Below are positions 17,775-26,497 of a stretch of 64,000 nucleotides of DNA, in pieces. The stretch is from positions 1 through 64,000 of the forward strand of contig NZ_JAGPXN010000001.1 of the NCBI RefSeq assembly GCF_018070575.1, written 5' to 3'. The notes under the pieces were generated by a model that worked only from the letters and a program-made list of their open reading frames with translations, was not told the origin of the DNA and did not search any database. Both the position numbers and the translations under genes were made by a program. Position 1 is the stretch's first letter. Every line of letters begins with the position of its first letter. The DNA is from Micromonospora sp. C31. GTDB taxonomy: Bacteria; Actinomycetota; Actinomycetes; Mycobacteriales; Micromonosporaceae.

Positions 17775-20700
17775 TCACCCTGGTCCCGCCGGCAGCAGCA
17801 GCCGGTCGGCCGCCCGCCGCACGTGCTCGCCCAGCCAGGCGCGGTAGGCGCCGACGGACGGCCCGAGCCGGTGGTCGGTGAAGCCCCGGCGCCGTTCCAG
17901 CTCGGCGCAGCCGTCGCGCCGGAACAGCCGGGGGTTGTCGGTGAGCAGCGTCGCGAAGACCGCGCGCAGCCGCTCCTCGTCGGCGCCCGCGTCGGGCGGG
18001 AAGAGGGCCAGCAGCACGGCGGCGTCGCGGTCGCCCTCGCCCGCCGCCTCGCGCAGCCCCGCCAGGAACCGCCCGCAGCTCACCCGGGGCAGGGCGTCCG
18101 CGCCGGCCAGCGGCAGGTCGGTGAAGTCGACGCTCACCGGGTGCAGGACGTGCAGCGTGCCGCCCCACTGGCGCGGGTCGACCACCGTGGCGACGATCCG
18201 CCGGGCGGCCCAGTCCACCGGCGTCCAGTCGGAGCGCACCGGCGCGTCGGGCCGCATCCGTAGCCGGTGGCAGGCCGCCAGCAGCAGATGGGTCAGGGCC
18301 CGGGGGTTGGGATGCCCGTCGTCGGCCGCGGGCATCACCTCGCCGAGGCGCAGCACCGTGACGGTCGCGCCCCGCCGCCGGGCGGCGTCGAGGTACCGCT
18401 CCGCCACCCACTTCGACCGGCTGTAGCCACTGGTCGGCGGGACGGCGAGGGCCGGGTCGTACGTCTCGGGCAGCGGCTCCGCGTGGCGGGCGGCCTCGCT
18501 GTCGAGGACGCCGAGGGTGGAGACGTGGTGCAGTGGCTTCGGCCGGCCGGTCAAGCACAGCCGGAGCAGCTCGGCGGAGCCGAGGACGTTCGCGGCGCGG
18601 TGGGCCCGGTAGTCGAACAGGAAGTTGACCAGCGCCCCGGCGTGCAGCACGAGGTCGCAGTCGTGGGCCAGCCGGTCCCATGCCTCGGATGTCAGGCCGA
18701 GCGCCGGGCGGCCGAGGTCGGCCGCGTACCCGTGCAGGCGCAGGCCGTGCCCGGGCCGCCACAGGCCCCGCTCCGCCAGCGCGCGGACGACGCGGGCGGT
18801 GGCCTCGGCGTCGTCGGCCGCCCGGGCCAGGCACAGCACCCGGACGTCGGTGGTGGCGAGCAGCTCGTGCACCAGTCGCGCGCCGACGAAGCCGGTGGCG
18901 CCGGTGACCAGGACGGTACGCGGCGCCCGGCGCCGACCGACGGGGCGTACGGGCAGGTCGGCCGGGACCTTCGCGTCCCGCTCCACCAGCTCGTCCTCGG
19001 TCTCGGCGGGGTCGGCCGCGCGCAGCCGCACCTCGAGCGCCCGGGCGAGCCGGCTGGCGCTGCGGTGGGTGAACAGGTCCTGCACGCCGACGCGGAGGCT
19101 CTGGTCCGTGCCGAGGGCGTTGACCACGTCGAGGGCCTGCAACGAGTCGCCCCCGGCGTCGAGGAAGTCGGTGTCGGGGTCGAGGTCGGGCCGGCCGAGG
19201 ACCGTCCGGAACACCCCCAGCACCCGCTCGGGCAGCGTCCGCGCCTCGGCGGGTGCGGCCGACGGGCGCGTCCGGTCGGCGAACGTACGGTCCAGCCAGG
19301 CCTCCAGCGCCCGCCGGTCGACCTTGCCGTTGCCGGTCAACGGCAGCGCGTCGCGCACGACGACGTGCCGGGGCACGTGGGTGCGGGGCAGCAGCCGCCG
19401 CAGGTGCGCCCGCACCAGCGGCTCGGTCACCTCGGGGTCGGCGGCGAGGAAGAGGGCCAGCGATCTGCCCCGGTGCTCGCGGGCCAGCAGGACCTTCGCC
19501 TGCCGTACGCCGGGCAGCCGGGTGGCGGCGGTCTCGATCTCGCCGGCCTCGATCCGCACGCCGTTGACCTTGAGCTGGTGGTCACGCCGGCCGGCGAAGT
19601 GCAGCCGGCCGTCGGCGGCGACGCGGCCGAGGTCGCCGGTGCGGTAGAGCCGTGGGCCCGGGATGCCGGGCAGCGGGTTGGGCACGAACACCTCGGCGGT
19701 GCGGGCGGGGTCGGCGAGGTACCCCTCGCCGAGGCACACGCCGCCGATGACGATCTCGCCGGTCTCGCCGGGCGGCAGGGGGCGCAGTTCGGCGTCCACC
19801 ACTGCGGCGTGGCAGTTGTCGATGGGCCGGCCGATGGGGATGACGTCGCCGTCGGAGTGGGCGACGGTGTGGAAGATCATGCCGATCGACGCCTCGGTGG
19901 GGCCGTAGCCGTTGGTGACCGCGACCCCCGGCACCATCTCGACCAGCCGGTGCACCGCCCACGGGTCGATCTCCTCGCCGCCGACGATCACGTCGCGCAG
20001 CGACGCGACGGCGCGGCGGGCGGCCGGGTCCCGGTCCAGGACCGAGACGAGCGCGCCGAGCACGCTCGGCACGAAGTCGGTCATCGTGACGGTCTCGTCG
20101 GCGATGGTCCGGACGGTCCGCTCGACGTCGAGGAACCCGCCCTCGACCGGCACGACCGTGCGGCCGCCGGTGGTCAGCGGCCAGAACATCTGCCACACCG
20201 ACGAGTCGAAGGTGTGCCGGCTGTTCTGGAGCACCACCTCGGCACCCGTCGCGGCGAAGTGGCGGGTCATGAAGCGCAGCCGGTTGGCGATCCCGTCGTG
20301 CCGGTTCAGCGCGCACTTCGGCGTGCCGGTGGTGCCGGAGGTGAAGATGCCGTAGATCAGGTCGGCCGGGCCGATCGGCACGCCGGGCCGGCGACGGGTC
20401 GGGACGATCTCGTCGAGGTCGACGGGCAGGCAGGGGACATCGCCGGTGTCGGGACGCGGGCCGGTGCCGCGTACCACCGCGAGCCGGGGCCGGACCACCC
20501 GCAGCGAGGCGTGCAGCCGGTCCGCCGGCCAGCCGGGATCGACGGGTACGAAGGCCGCGCCGAGCTTCATCAACGCCAGGTCGACGACGGGCAGTTCGAG
20601 TCCGTCGGCGAGCAGGACGGGCACCACGTCGCCCCGCCGGACGCCTCGCCCGGCGAGCATGGCGGCGACGCCGTTGGCCAGCTCGTCGAGTTCCCGGTAG

Positions 20701-20900
20701 GTCAGCGAGCGGCCCCGGAACGACACCGCCCGGCGGTGCGGGTGCCGGTCGACGCGGTCCTCGACCATGCGGGGCACCGCCTGGAAGGGCCCGTCGCCGC
20801 GCGACCCGGCGGCAGCCGCCGCACGGGTGGCGGTGCACCGGCAGGTGGGCCCGTCGATGACGGGAACCGCTGCCGTGGTTCCGGTGTCGCCCGCCCTCAT
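17775..20900 (-). CDS. NRPS-like enzyme: adenylation - carrier protein - thioester reductase
   Basis: A 1041-aa protein, starting at ATG 20900 because AGGAGG lies 4 nt upstream; a GTG 39 nt earlier is less likely. After a roughly 35-residue Ala/Gly/Thr-rich N-terminus comes the adenylation domain (about 35-540): FTSGTTGTPK (A3), FDSSVWQMFW (A4), NGYGPTEASIG (A5), YRTGDLG (A7), LKVNGVRIEAGE (A8), TGNGKVDRRAL (A10). The carrier domain has the phosphopantetheine Ser in FLDAGGDSLQALD (about 585). The C-terminal extended-SDR reductase domain has TGATGFVGARLV, HVSTLGVLD and YSRSKWVAE. There is no condensation domain. The A4 Asp suggests an alpha-amino acid substrate. Expected product is an amino aldehyde, or an alcohol if reduced twice. 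Confidence 0.92.
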   Translation of the reverse strand: MRAGDTGTTAAVPVIDGPTCRCTATRAAAAAGSRGDGPFQAVPRMVEDRVDRHPHRRAVSFRGRSLTYRELDELANGVAAMLAGRGVRRGDVVPVLLADGLELPVVDLALMKLGAAFVPVDPGWPADRLHASLRVVRPRLAVVRGTGPRPDTGDVPCLPVDLDEIVPTRRRPGVPIGPADLIYGIFTSGTTGTPKCALNRHDGIANRLRFMTRHFAATGAEVVLQNSRHTFDSSVWQMFWPLTTGGRTVVPVEGGFLDVERTVRTIADETVTMTDFVPSVLGALVSVLDRDPAARRAVASLRDVIVGGEEIDPWAVHRLVEMVPGVAVTNGYGPTEASIGMIFHTVAHSDGDVIPIGRPIDNCHAAVVDAELRPLPPGETGEIVIGGVCLGEGYLADPARTAEVFVPNPLPGIPGPRLYRTGDLGRVAADGRLHFAGRRDHQLKVNGVRIEAGEIETAATRLPGVRQAKVLLAREHRGRSLALFLAADPEVTEPLVRAHLRRLLPRTHVPRHVVVRDALPLTGNGKVDRRALEAWLDRTFADRTRPSAAPAEARTLPERVLGVFRTVLGRPDLDPDTDFLDAGGDSLQALDVVNALGTDQSLRVGVQDLFTHRSASRLARALEVRLRAADPAETEDELVERDAKVPADLPVRPVGRRRAPRTVLVTGATGFVGARLVHELLATTDVRVLCLARAADDAEATARVVRALAERGLWRPGHGLRLHGYAADLGRPALGLTSEAWDRLAHDCDLVLHAGALVNFLFDYRAHRAANVLGSAELLRLCLTGRPKPLHHVSTLGVLDSEAARHAEPLPETYDPALAVPPTSGYSRSKWVAERYLDAARRRGATVTVLRLGEVMPAADDGHPNPRALTHLLLAACHRLRMRPDAPVRSDWTPVDWAARRIVATVVDPRQWGGTLHVLHPVSVDFTDLPLAGADALPRVSCGRFLAGLREAAGEGDRDAAVLLALFPPDAGADEERLRAVFATLLTDNPRLFRRDGCAELERRRGFTDHRLGPSVGAYRAWLGEHVRRAADRLLLPAGPG

Positions 20901-21050
20901 CACGCCTCCTGTCCCCGAGCCCGCCCGGCCTGTCGTCACGCCATGGACGGGACGAATCCGACCCGACGCACAGCAAGGGAAGTTATCGTCACCGGTCGAT
21001 GCCCTGGCTGCTGGTCAAGGACATTAGAGGGCCGATCGAGGGGAGGGAAT

Positions 21051-21281
21051 ATGCAACTTTCTGCTACATCGACTCCCGTCACTAGCAAGTGGCGACCGCG
21101 ACTCCGGGCGCCCCCTGCGCGCCGCCCGTCCGGCGGACACGCCTCCCACCAGGTGATCCTTCGCCCGCACAAAGGTGTACGCGGACATTCCACGCTGGAC
21201 CGGCGGCCGCGTGCGGAGGCGGGCCGACGGGGCCGGACCGTCCCCGCCATGCGGACGAGCAGGGACGATGACGGGCGGTAG
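21051..21281 (+). CDS. possible small ORF with strong ribosome site, divergent from the NRPS-like gene
   Basis: A 76-aa frame from ATG at 21051, preceded by GGGGAGGG 3 nt away, which is a better ribosome site than chance would usually give. The first residues MQLSATSTPVTSKWRP are Ser/Thr-rich; the rest is Arg-rich and low-complexity, as out-of-frame high-GC DNA often is. No homology is recognised. It is the only candidate in the 456-nt region between the NRPS-like gene and the acyl-CoA ligase, which must also hold the operon promoter. Treat as unproven. Confidence 0.25.
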   Translation: MQLSATSTPVTSKWRPRLRAPPARRPSGGHASHQVILRPHKGVRGHSTLDRRPRAEAGRRGRTVPAMRTSRDDDGR

Positions 21282-21356
21282 CCGGCGATGCCCGGACCCC
21301 TGGACCGGCCGAGGCCGTACGCCGCCACCTCGCCCTGGCCGCCACCGTCGTCGCGA

Positions 21357-22925
21357 TCAGCTCACCCTGCGCTCGTGGCCCTGCCAGAACCGCTCCCGCA
21401 GCTCGCGGCGCAGGATCTTCCCACTGGGGTTGCGCGGCACCCGATCGATGAACTCGTAGTGCAACGGCTGCTTGAAGCCGGCCAACTGCCCGCGCAGGTG
21501 CAACGCCAGGTCGCGCTCGGTGAGCTGCTGACCCTCCACCGGCACCACGAACGCGTACACCGCCTCGCCCCAGCGCTCGTCCGGCACCCCGACGACCGCC
21601 GACTCGGCGACCAGCGGATGACGGCCGATCACGTTCTCGACCTCCGCCGGGTAGACGTTCTCCCCCGCCACGATGATCATGTCCTTGATCCGGTCGCGGA
21701 TGAACAGGTAGCCGTCCTCGTCCAGCACGCCCGCGTCGCCGGTCACGACCCACCCGTCGACCAGCGTCCTCGCGGTGGCCTCCGGCAGGTTCCAGTACTC
21801 CACCATCACGCCCGGGGAACGCAGCCAGACCTCGCCCACCTCGCCCGTTGGCAGCGGGTTGCCCTTGTCGTCGGCGACCTTGACCTCGAAGCCCGGGTAC
21901 GGCAACCCCGCCGACCGCATCCTGCCGCTGTCCGGCGTGTGGTCGGCCGGAGGCAGGCAGACGGCGGAGTTGCCGGTCTCGGTCAGGCCGTAGATCTGGG
22001 CGAACTCGCAGCCGAAGCCCTCGACGCAGCGGGCCAGCAGCGCGGCCGAGATGGGCGCGCTGCCATAGACGATCTTCCGCAGGGAGGCGAAGTCCGCCTT
22101 GGTGACGCCGGGCTCCGCGAGTAGCAGCCGCAGCATCGAGGGCACCGCGAGGATGGTGGTGACGCGCAGCGTCCTGATCAGCTCCACCGCGCCGGCGGTG
22201 GTGAACTCGCGCATCACCACGTTCGTGGCGCCCGAGGCGAAACCCATCGCCGCCCACGACAGGCCGCCGATGTGGAAGCCGCCGTTGCAGAGCAGGCTGA
22301 CGTCGCCCGCACGCAGGTCGAGCCAGTCCAGGGCCGCCGAGGCGAGCCCGTCACGGACACAGAAGAAGCTGCGGTGCGCGAGGACGACGCCCTTCGGCAG
22401 GCCCGTCGTCCCGCTGGTGTACATCTGGGCCAGCGGCGTGTCGGGGGTGACCTTGGTCAGCACGTTCGCGTCGGGCTGGGCCGACACCCAGGCCGCGAAG
22501 CCGGCCCGGGCCACGCCGCCGGAGTCCAGCGCGACCACCTGCTTGAGCATCGGCAGCTCCGGCGCCAGCTTGTCGGCCACCGCAGCCGAGTCGGCGTCGA
22601 CGAACAGCAGGGCGGCACCCGAGTCGCGCAGGATGTGCTCGACCTCGCCGGCGGCCAACCGCCAGTTGATCGGCACCAGCACCACGCCGGCCTTCGCCGC
22701 CCCGAAGAATAGGTCGTAGAAGTGCTCGGACTCCCTGCCCAGCCAGGCGATGCGGTCACCTGGGCGCAACCCCGCCGCCTGGAGGCCGCGCGCCACCTGG
22801 TTGCTGACGCGGTGCAGGGTGACGTAATCGACGCGCCGACCCTCGCAGACGATCGCGACGGCGTCCGGCTGCTGGGCCGCGTGCCTGCGCGCCACGTCGA
22901 CGAGCGTGCGCAACTGAACGGTCAC
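21357..22925 (-). CDS. acyl-CoA synthetase (AMP-forming, FadD-like)
   Basis: A 522-aa ANL-superfamily ligase. The start is GTG at 22925 with AGGAGG 5 nt upstream. Motifs are MYTSGTTGLPKGVVL (P-loop), QIYGLTETGN, GWVVTGDAGVLDEDGYLFI, RIKDMIIVAGENVYPAEVE and a C-terminal catalytic Lys in RNPSGKILRREL. It should form acyl-AMP and then acyl-CoA from a carboxylic acid. The full-length layout fits the medium/long-chain or aromatic acid CoA ligase group; the substrate is unknown. It is on the same strand as the encapsulin operon but separated by 456 nt, so it is probably transcribed separately. Confidence 0.88.
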   Translation of the reverse strand: MTVQLRTLVDVARRHAAQQPDAVAIVCEGRRVDYVTLHRVSNQVARGLQAAGLRPGDRIAWLGRESEHFYDLFFGAAKAGVVLVPINWRLAAGEVEHILRDSGAALLFVDADSAAVADKLAPELPMLKQVVALDSGGVARAGFAAWVSAQPDANVLTKVTPDTPLAQMYTSGTTGLPKGVVLAHRSFFCVRDGLASAALDWLDLRAGDVSLLCNGGFHIGGLSWAAMGFASGATNVVMREFTTAGAVELIRTLRVTTILAVPSMLRLLLAEPGVTKADFASLRKIVYGSAPISAALLARCVEGFGCEFAQIYGLTETGNSAVCLPPADHTPDSGRMRSAGLPYPGFEVKVADDKGNPLPTGEVGEVWLRSPGVMVEYWNLPEATARTLVDGWVVTGDAGVLDEDGYLFIRDRIKDMIIVAGENVYPAEVENVIGRHPLVAESAVVGVPDERWGEAVYAFVVPVEGQQLTERDLALHLRGQLAGFKQPLHYEFIDRVPRNPSGKILRRELRERFWQGHERRVS

Positions 22926-23213
22926 CGGGTCCTCCTCAGTGGGCGTACGGGCGGGGGCGACGCACGCCACGTCGGCCGCGAGACGCACGCCGGACGGATC
23001 GACCAGGGCCAATCAGCAGCACCTCAGCCCTCGGCGATGTCGTCATCGCCGCTCGCGCTTGGTGCACGAGCGCGAACTGAACGTAATCAGCGCGCGTCCA
23101 TCGCCCGGTAACAGGGGAAGAACCGCCCCCGCGGGCCCGGGCGAGCATGTTCCAGCAGCACGCCCGGCGAGCGGGCGGGCGCACAGGCGGGGCCAGCCGG
23201 AGCACACGCGCGC
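22926..23213. other. intergenic region, no gene seen
   Basis: About 290 nt between the start of the acyl-CoA ligase gene and the terminator of the trypsin gene. It must contain the ligase promoter. I see no supported gene or clear operator; short open frames here lack ribosome sites and recognisable content. Confidence 0.5.
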
Positions 23214-23244
23214 GGGGCCCGACCGGACGAGCCGGTCGGGCCCC
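23214..23244 (-). terminator. hairpin after the trypsin-like gene
   Basis: Perfect 13-bp arms GGGGCCCGACCGG (23214-23226) and CCGGTCGGGCCCC (23232-23244) with loop ACGAG, about 15 nt downstream of the stop codon of the S1 protease gene. Confidence 0.75.
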
Positions 23245-23258
23245 CGAGGGCGGTTCGT

Positions 23259-24167
<909 letters not shown>

Positions 24168-24250
24168 TCATACCGCGGCCGGACAGGAGCCGACCCGCCC
24201 GGCCGGACCCCGCCCGTTTTGCACCGGGACCGTCCGGGTAGGGCCTCCAC

Positions 24251-24517
24251 ATGGACACGAACACGAAGGCACACCTCGTTGGCGGGCCCCGCGACGGCAG
24301 CACCATCGACACGGGCGGAGACGCCCTCGTGGAGGTGGAGATCGACGGGATGATGCACCGCTACATCCGGACCACGAAGCAGCACGGCGAGGACGGCACG
24401 GTCTACAACTACGACGGAGTGGCGGCCCCCGACGGCGGAGAGCGCGGCGTCGAGGACCCGGCGGCCCGGGTGGCCTCCCCGAAGGCGGACGCGGAGGGCC
24501 ATGGCGGGAAGCACTGA
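24251..24517 (+). CDS. small hypothetical protein
   Basis: An 88-aa acidic, soluble protein from ATG 24251. The first 60 residues look folded (AHLVGGPRDGSTIDTGG, then MMHRYIRTTK and GTVYNYDGVA), with beta-strand-like alternation. The C-terminal tail is charged, low-complexity and ends in His/Lys. There is no signal peptide or membrane segment. Similar short proteins occur across actinomycetes as uncharacterised genes. No strong ribosome site is visible. Function unknown. Confidence 0.65.
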   Translation: MDTNTKAHLVGGPRDGSTIDTGGDALVEVEIDGMMHRYIRTTKQHGEDGTVYNYDGVAAPDGGERGVEDPAARVASPKADAEGHGGKH

Positions 24518-24661
24518 CCTGCGGATCGGCCCCGGCCGGGCACGGATGAACCGCGCCCGGCCGGGTAAGCAGCCGCGACCTGGTGGAACGACCGGAGGTC
24601 GCGAGACCCCGCGACCGGACGCGCGGGCGGGCGGCACAGACCGACCCGCCCGGGCGTACGG

Positions 24662-25207
24662 TCAGTTGTTGGTGATCCAGTTCCAGGCCGACACGACCCA
24701 CTCGGTCTGCTGGAGATAGGCGATCCCGAGACCGGTCAGGAAGACCGCCGTCACCAGATGCGCCCCGCGCGCGCTGCGACGTACCCGGCCGAGCTGCCGC
24801 TCCAGCACCACGCGGCCGAGCAACCGGGCCAACGCGAAGAGGCCGGCGGCCACCAGCAGGCTCAGCAGGAAGATCAGGAACGGGCCGCCCAGGTTCCCGC
24901 CGCCCGAGATGGCCCAGATCCCCCAGCAGACGAAGGCGAAGAGCGCCCCGGCGGCACTCCACTCGCCGCCGCGCTTCAACTGCTCGACGTGCCAGCTCAG
25001 CGGCCGGCGCGGGGCCGACGCGTGCGGCCACCCCGTGCCCGTCGGCTCGTGCTCGACGACGGGAAACGGCTCGGTACGCGACGTACGGGACTGCCCGACC
25101 GAGGCCACCCCCCGCTGGAACGCGTCGCGCTGCGGCGGCACCCCGACACCGGGCTGCGGCGGCACCTCGACGGTCCGCTCGGCCCACGGCTGCGTCTGGT
25201 CGACCAT
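24662..25207 (-). CDS. membrane protein with Pro-rich cytoplasmic N-terminus
   Basis: A 181-aa protein; ATG at 25207 with GGGGAGGGA upstream. The N-terminal 80 residues are Pro/Gln/Val-rich and hydrophilic. Three hydrophobic segments follow: about 87-105 (ALFAFVCWGIWAI), 112-132 (FLIFLLSLLVAAGLFALARLLG) and 150-170 (HLVTAVFLTGLGIAYL). The protein ends in WVVSAWNWITNN. No enzymatic motif is visible. It is a predicted integral membrane protein of unknown role, transcribed alone. Confidence 0.7.
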   Translation of the reverse strand: MVDQTQPWAERTVEVPPQPGVGVPPQRDAFQRGVASVGQSRTSRTEPFPVVEHEPTGTGWPHASAPRRPLSWHVEQLKRGGEWSAAGALFAFVCWGIWAISGGGNLGGPFLIFLLSLLVAAGLFALARLLGRVVLERQLGRVRRSARGAHLVTAVFLTGLGIAYLQQTEWVVSAWNWITNN

Positions 25208-25442
25208 CTCGTCCCTCCCCTGGACCCGACGGCGACCACCGGCCGCCGTCCGTTCCGAGGGTAGCCAGCCGGCAAACCGGTCGCCGAGGCCGCACCCGGA
25301 CGTGGGAGCCGATCCGTCCGCCCCGGCGGGGCCGACACGCCAGCACCGCGTCTGCGCGGGCCTGCCGCGCCCGACCGGGTCGCTCGGCAGACGGGGGACA
25401 CACGAGCCGGCGCCGACCGGGCCGGGGCGGTACGGTCGGCTG

Positions 25443-25763
25443 ATGGGGGACACGGAGCGCCGCCGGCGTCGGCTACGGCACCCGAGCGGTGACACGGGCG
25501 GGGCCGAGGGCCCGAACGCGACGACCGCCGGGGTGCACGACGCCCCCGAGCCACCGCGTGCCCGCCGGGGCGGCCCGGGTGACGAGGGCGATCGCGGGCT
25601 GCGTGGTCTCGTCGGCCCCGGCACCTCCCAGGTGAGCGTGACCGCTGCGATGCGGGCCCGCGACGCGGCCCGCCCCACCGACGAGGACCTGGCCGCGGCC
25701 GAGGAACGCGTCGTGATCATCCGCCGCAACTGGACGCCCCGCGAGGACCTTCCCCGCCGCTGA
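25443..25763 (+). CDS. hypothetical charged protein, 106 aa
   Basis: The start is ATG at 25443. The first 60 residues are Arg/Gly/Pro-rich and look disordered. The last 45, from LVGPGTSQVSVTAAMRARDA to VVIIRRNWTPREDLPRR, look conserved in kind, with a helical stretch and an Arg/Trp tail. There is no membrane segment. I recognise it only as the sort of short protein often annotated next to rpiB in Micromonosporaceae; no function is inferred. Confidence 0.55.
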   Translation: MGDTERRRRRLRHPSGDTGGAEGPNATTAGVHDAPEPPRARRGGPGDEGDRGLRGLVGPGTSQVSVTAAMRARDAARPTDEDLAAAEERVVIIRRNWTPREDLPRR

Positions 25764-25899
25764 CCCCGGATCCTGGCGGGAAGGGCCCTGCCGGGGTCGC
25801 TGTCCGTCCGGGAACCACACCACCCCGGCAGGTGCGGACGTCACCCCGCCGCCAGGACGGCCGGTCGGGCGGTCAGGGCCGCAGAGCCGGGCGGTCGGG

Positions 25900-25962
25900 G
25901 CAGCTCCGCGAGCGCTGGGGCGGTCAGGTCGGCGCAGCTCCGCGAGCGCTGGGGCGGTCAGG
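25900..25962. repeat. two perfect 29-bp direct repeats at the 3' end of rpiB
   Basis: The unit starts GCAGCTCCGCGAGCGCTG and continues GGGCGGTCAGG. Copies lie at 25900-25928 and 25934-25962, a period of 34 nt. The second copy contains the rpiB stop codon (read on the minus strand), so the duplication lies across and just beyond the gene end. A degenerate further copy, GGGCGGTCAGGGC, lies just before it. Confidence 0.85.
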
Positions 25963-26425
25963 GCAGCGCGGGGAGCTGGCGGGTGCCCTCGTAGTGGGCC
26001 ACCTGGGCGATCCGGCGGGCGTGCCGCTCGTTGCCCGAGAACGGGGTGGTCAGGAACGCCTCGACGATGGCGGTCGCCTCGTCCAGCGTGTGCTGGCGGG
26101 CGCCGACCGCGACGACGTTCGCGTCGTTGTGCTCGCGGGCCAGCTGGGCGGTGTCGATGCTCCAGGCGAGGGCCGCCCGGACGCCGGCCACCTTGTTCGC
26201 GGCGATCTGCTCGCCGTTGCCCGAACCGCCGATGACCACCCCGAGGCTGCCGTCGTCAGCCACCACCCGGTCCCCGGTGTGCAGGCAGAAGGCCGGGTAG
26301 TCGTCGTCCGGGTCGTAGGCGTGCGGGCCGACGTCGACCACGTCGTACCCCTCCTTGGTCAGGTGGTTGACCAGGTGCACCTTCAACTCGAAGCCGGCGT
26401 GGTCGGATCCCAGGTAGACGCGCAT
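25958..26425 (-). CDS. rpiB: ribose-5-phosphate isomerase B
   Basis: A 155-aa protein of the RpiB/LacAB fold; ATG at 26425. The N-terminal SDHAGFELK motif binds substrate phosphate. The GGSGNGEQIAANK block around residue 67 carries the conserved glycine loop; this subclass has GSGNGE rather than the GTGIG version with the catalytic Cys, as in mycobacteria. The HNDANVVAVGAR motif follows. It interconverts ribose 5-phosphate and ribulose 5-phosphate in the pentose phosphate pathway. Its position near the Rv2466c-like gene and pepN is conserved. Confidence 0.95.
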   Translation of the reverse strand: MRVYLGSDHAGFELKVHLVNHLTKEGYDVVDVGPHAYDPDDDYPAFCLHTGDRVVADDGSLGVVIGGSGNGEQIAANKVAGVRAALAWSIDTAQLAREHNDANVVAVGARQHTLDEATAIVEAFLTTPFSGNERHARRIAQVAHYEGTRQLPALP

Positions 26426-26447
26426 ACCGCGCAGTCTGTCAGGCGCC

Positions 26448-26481
26448 CCTCCGGGGCGACGCGCGGGCGGCGCCCCGGAGG
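26448..26481 (-). terminator. hairpin after the DUF1015 gene
   Basis: Perfect 11-bp arms CCTCCGGGGCG (26448-26458) and CGCCCCGGAGG (26471-26481), between the DUF1015 gene stop and the rpiB start. Confidence 0.55.
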
Positions 26482-26497
26482 CGGATTCGTCACAGGG

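Noticed and set aside
17775..20939. GTG at 20939 as the start of the NRPS-like gene
   Set aside because: The ATG at 20900 has AGGAGG 4 nt upstream, whereas the GTG has no ribosome site and would add only 13 Gly/Thr-rich residues.
18267..21281. 1004-codon plus-strand frame opposite the NRPS-like gene
   Set aside because: Low-complexity translation antisense to a gene with full adenylation, carrier and reductase motifs. Only its last part, from 21051, was kept as a weak small-ORF candidate.
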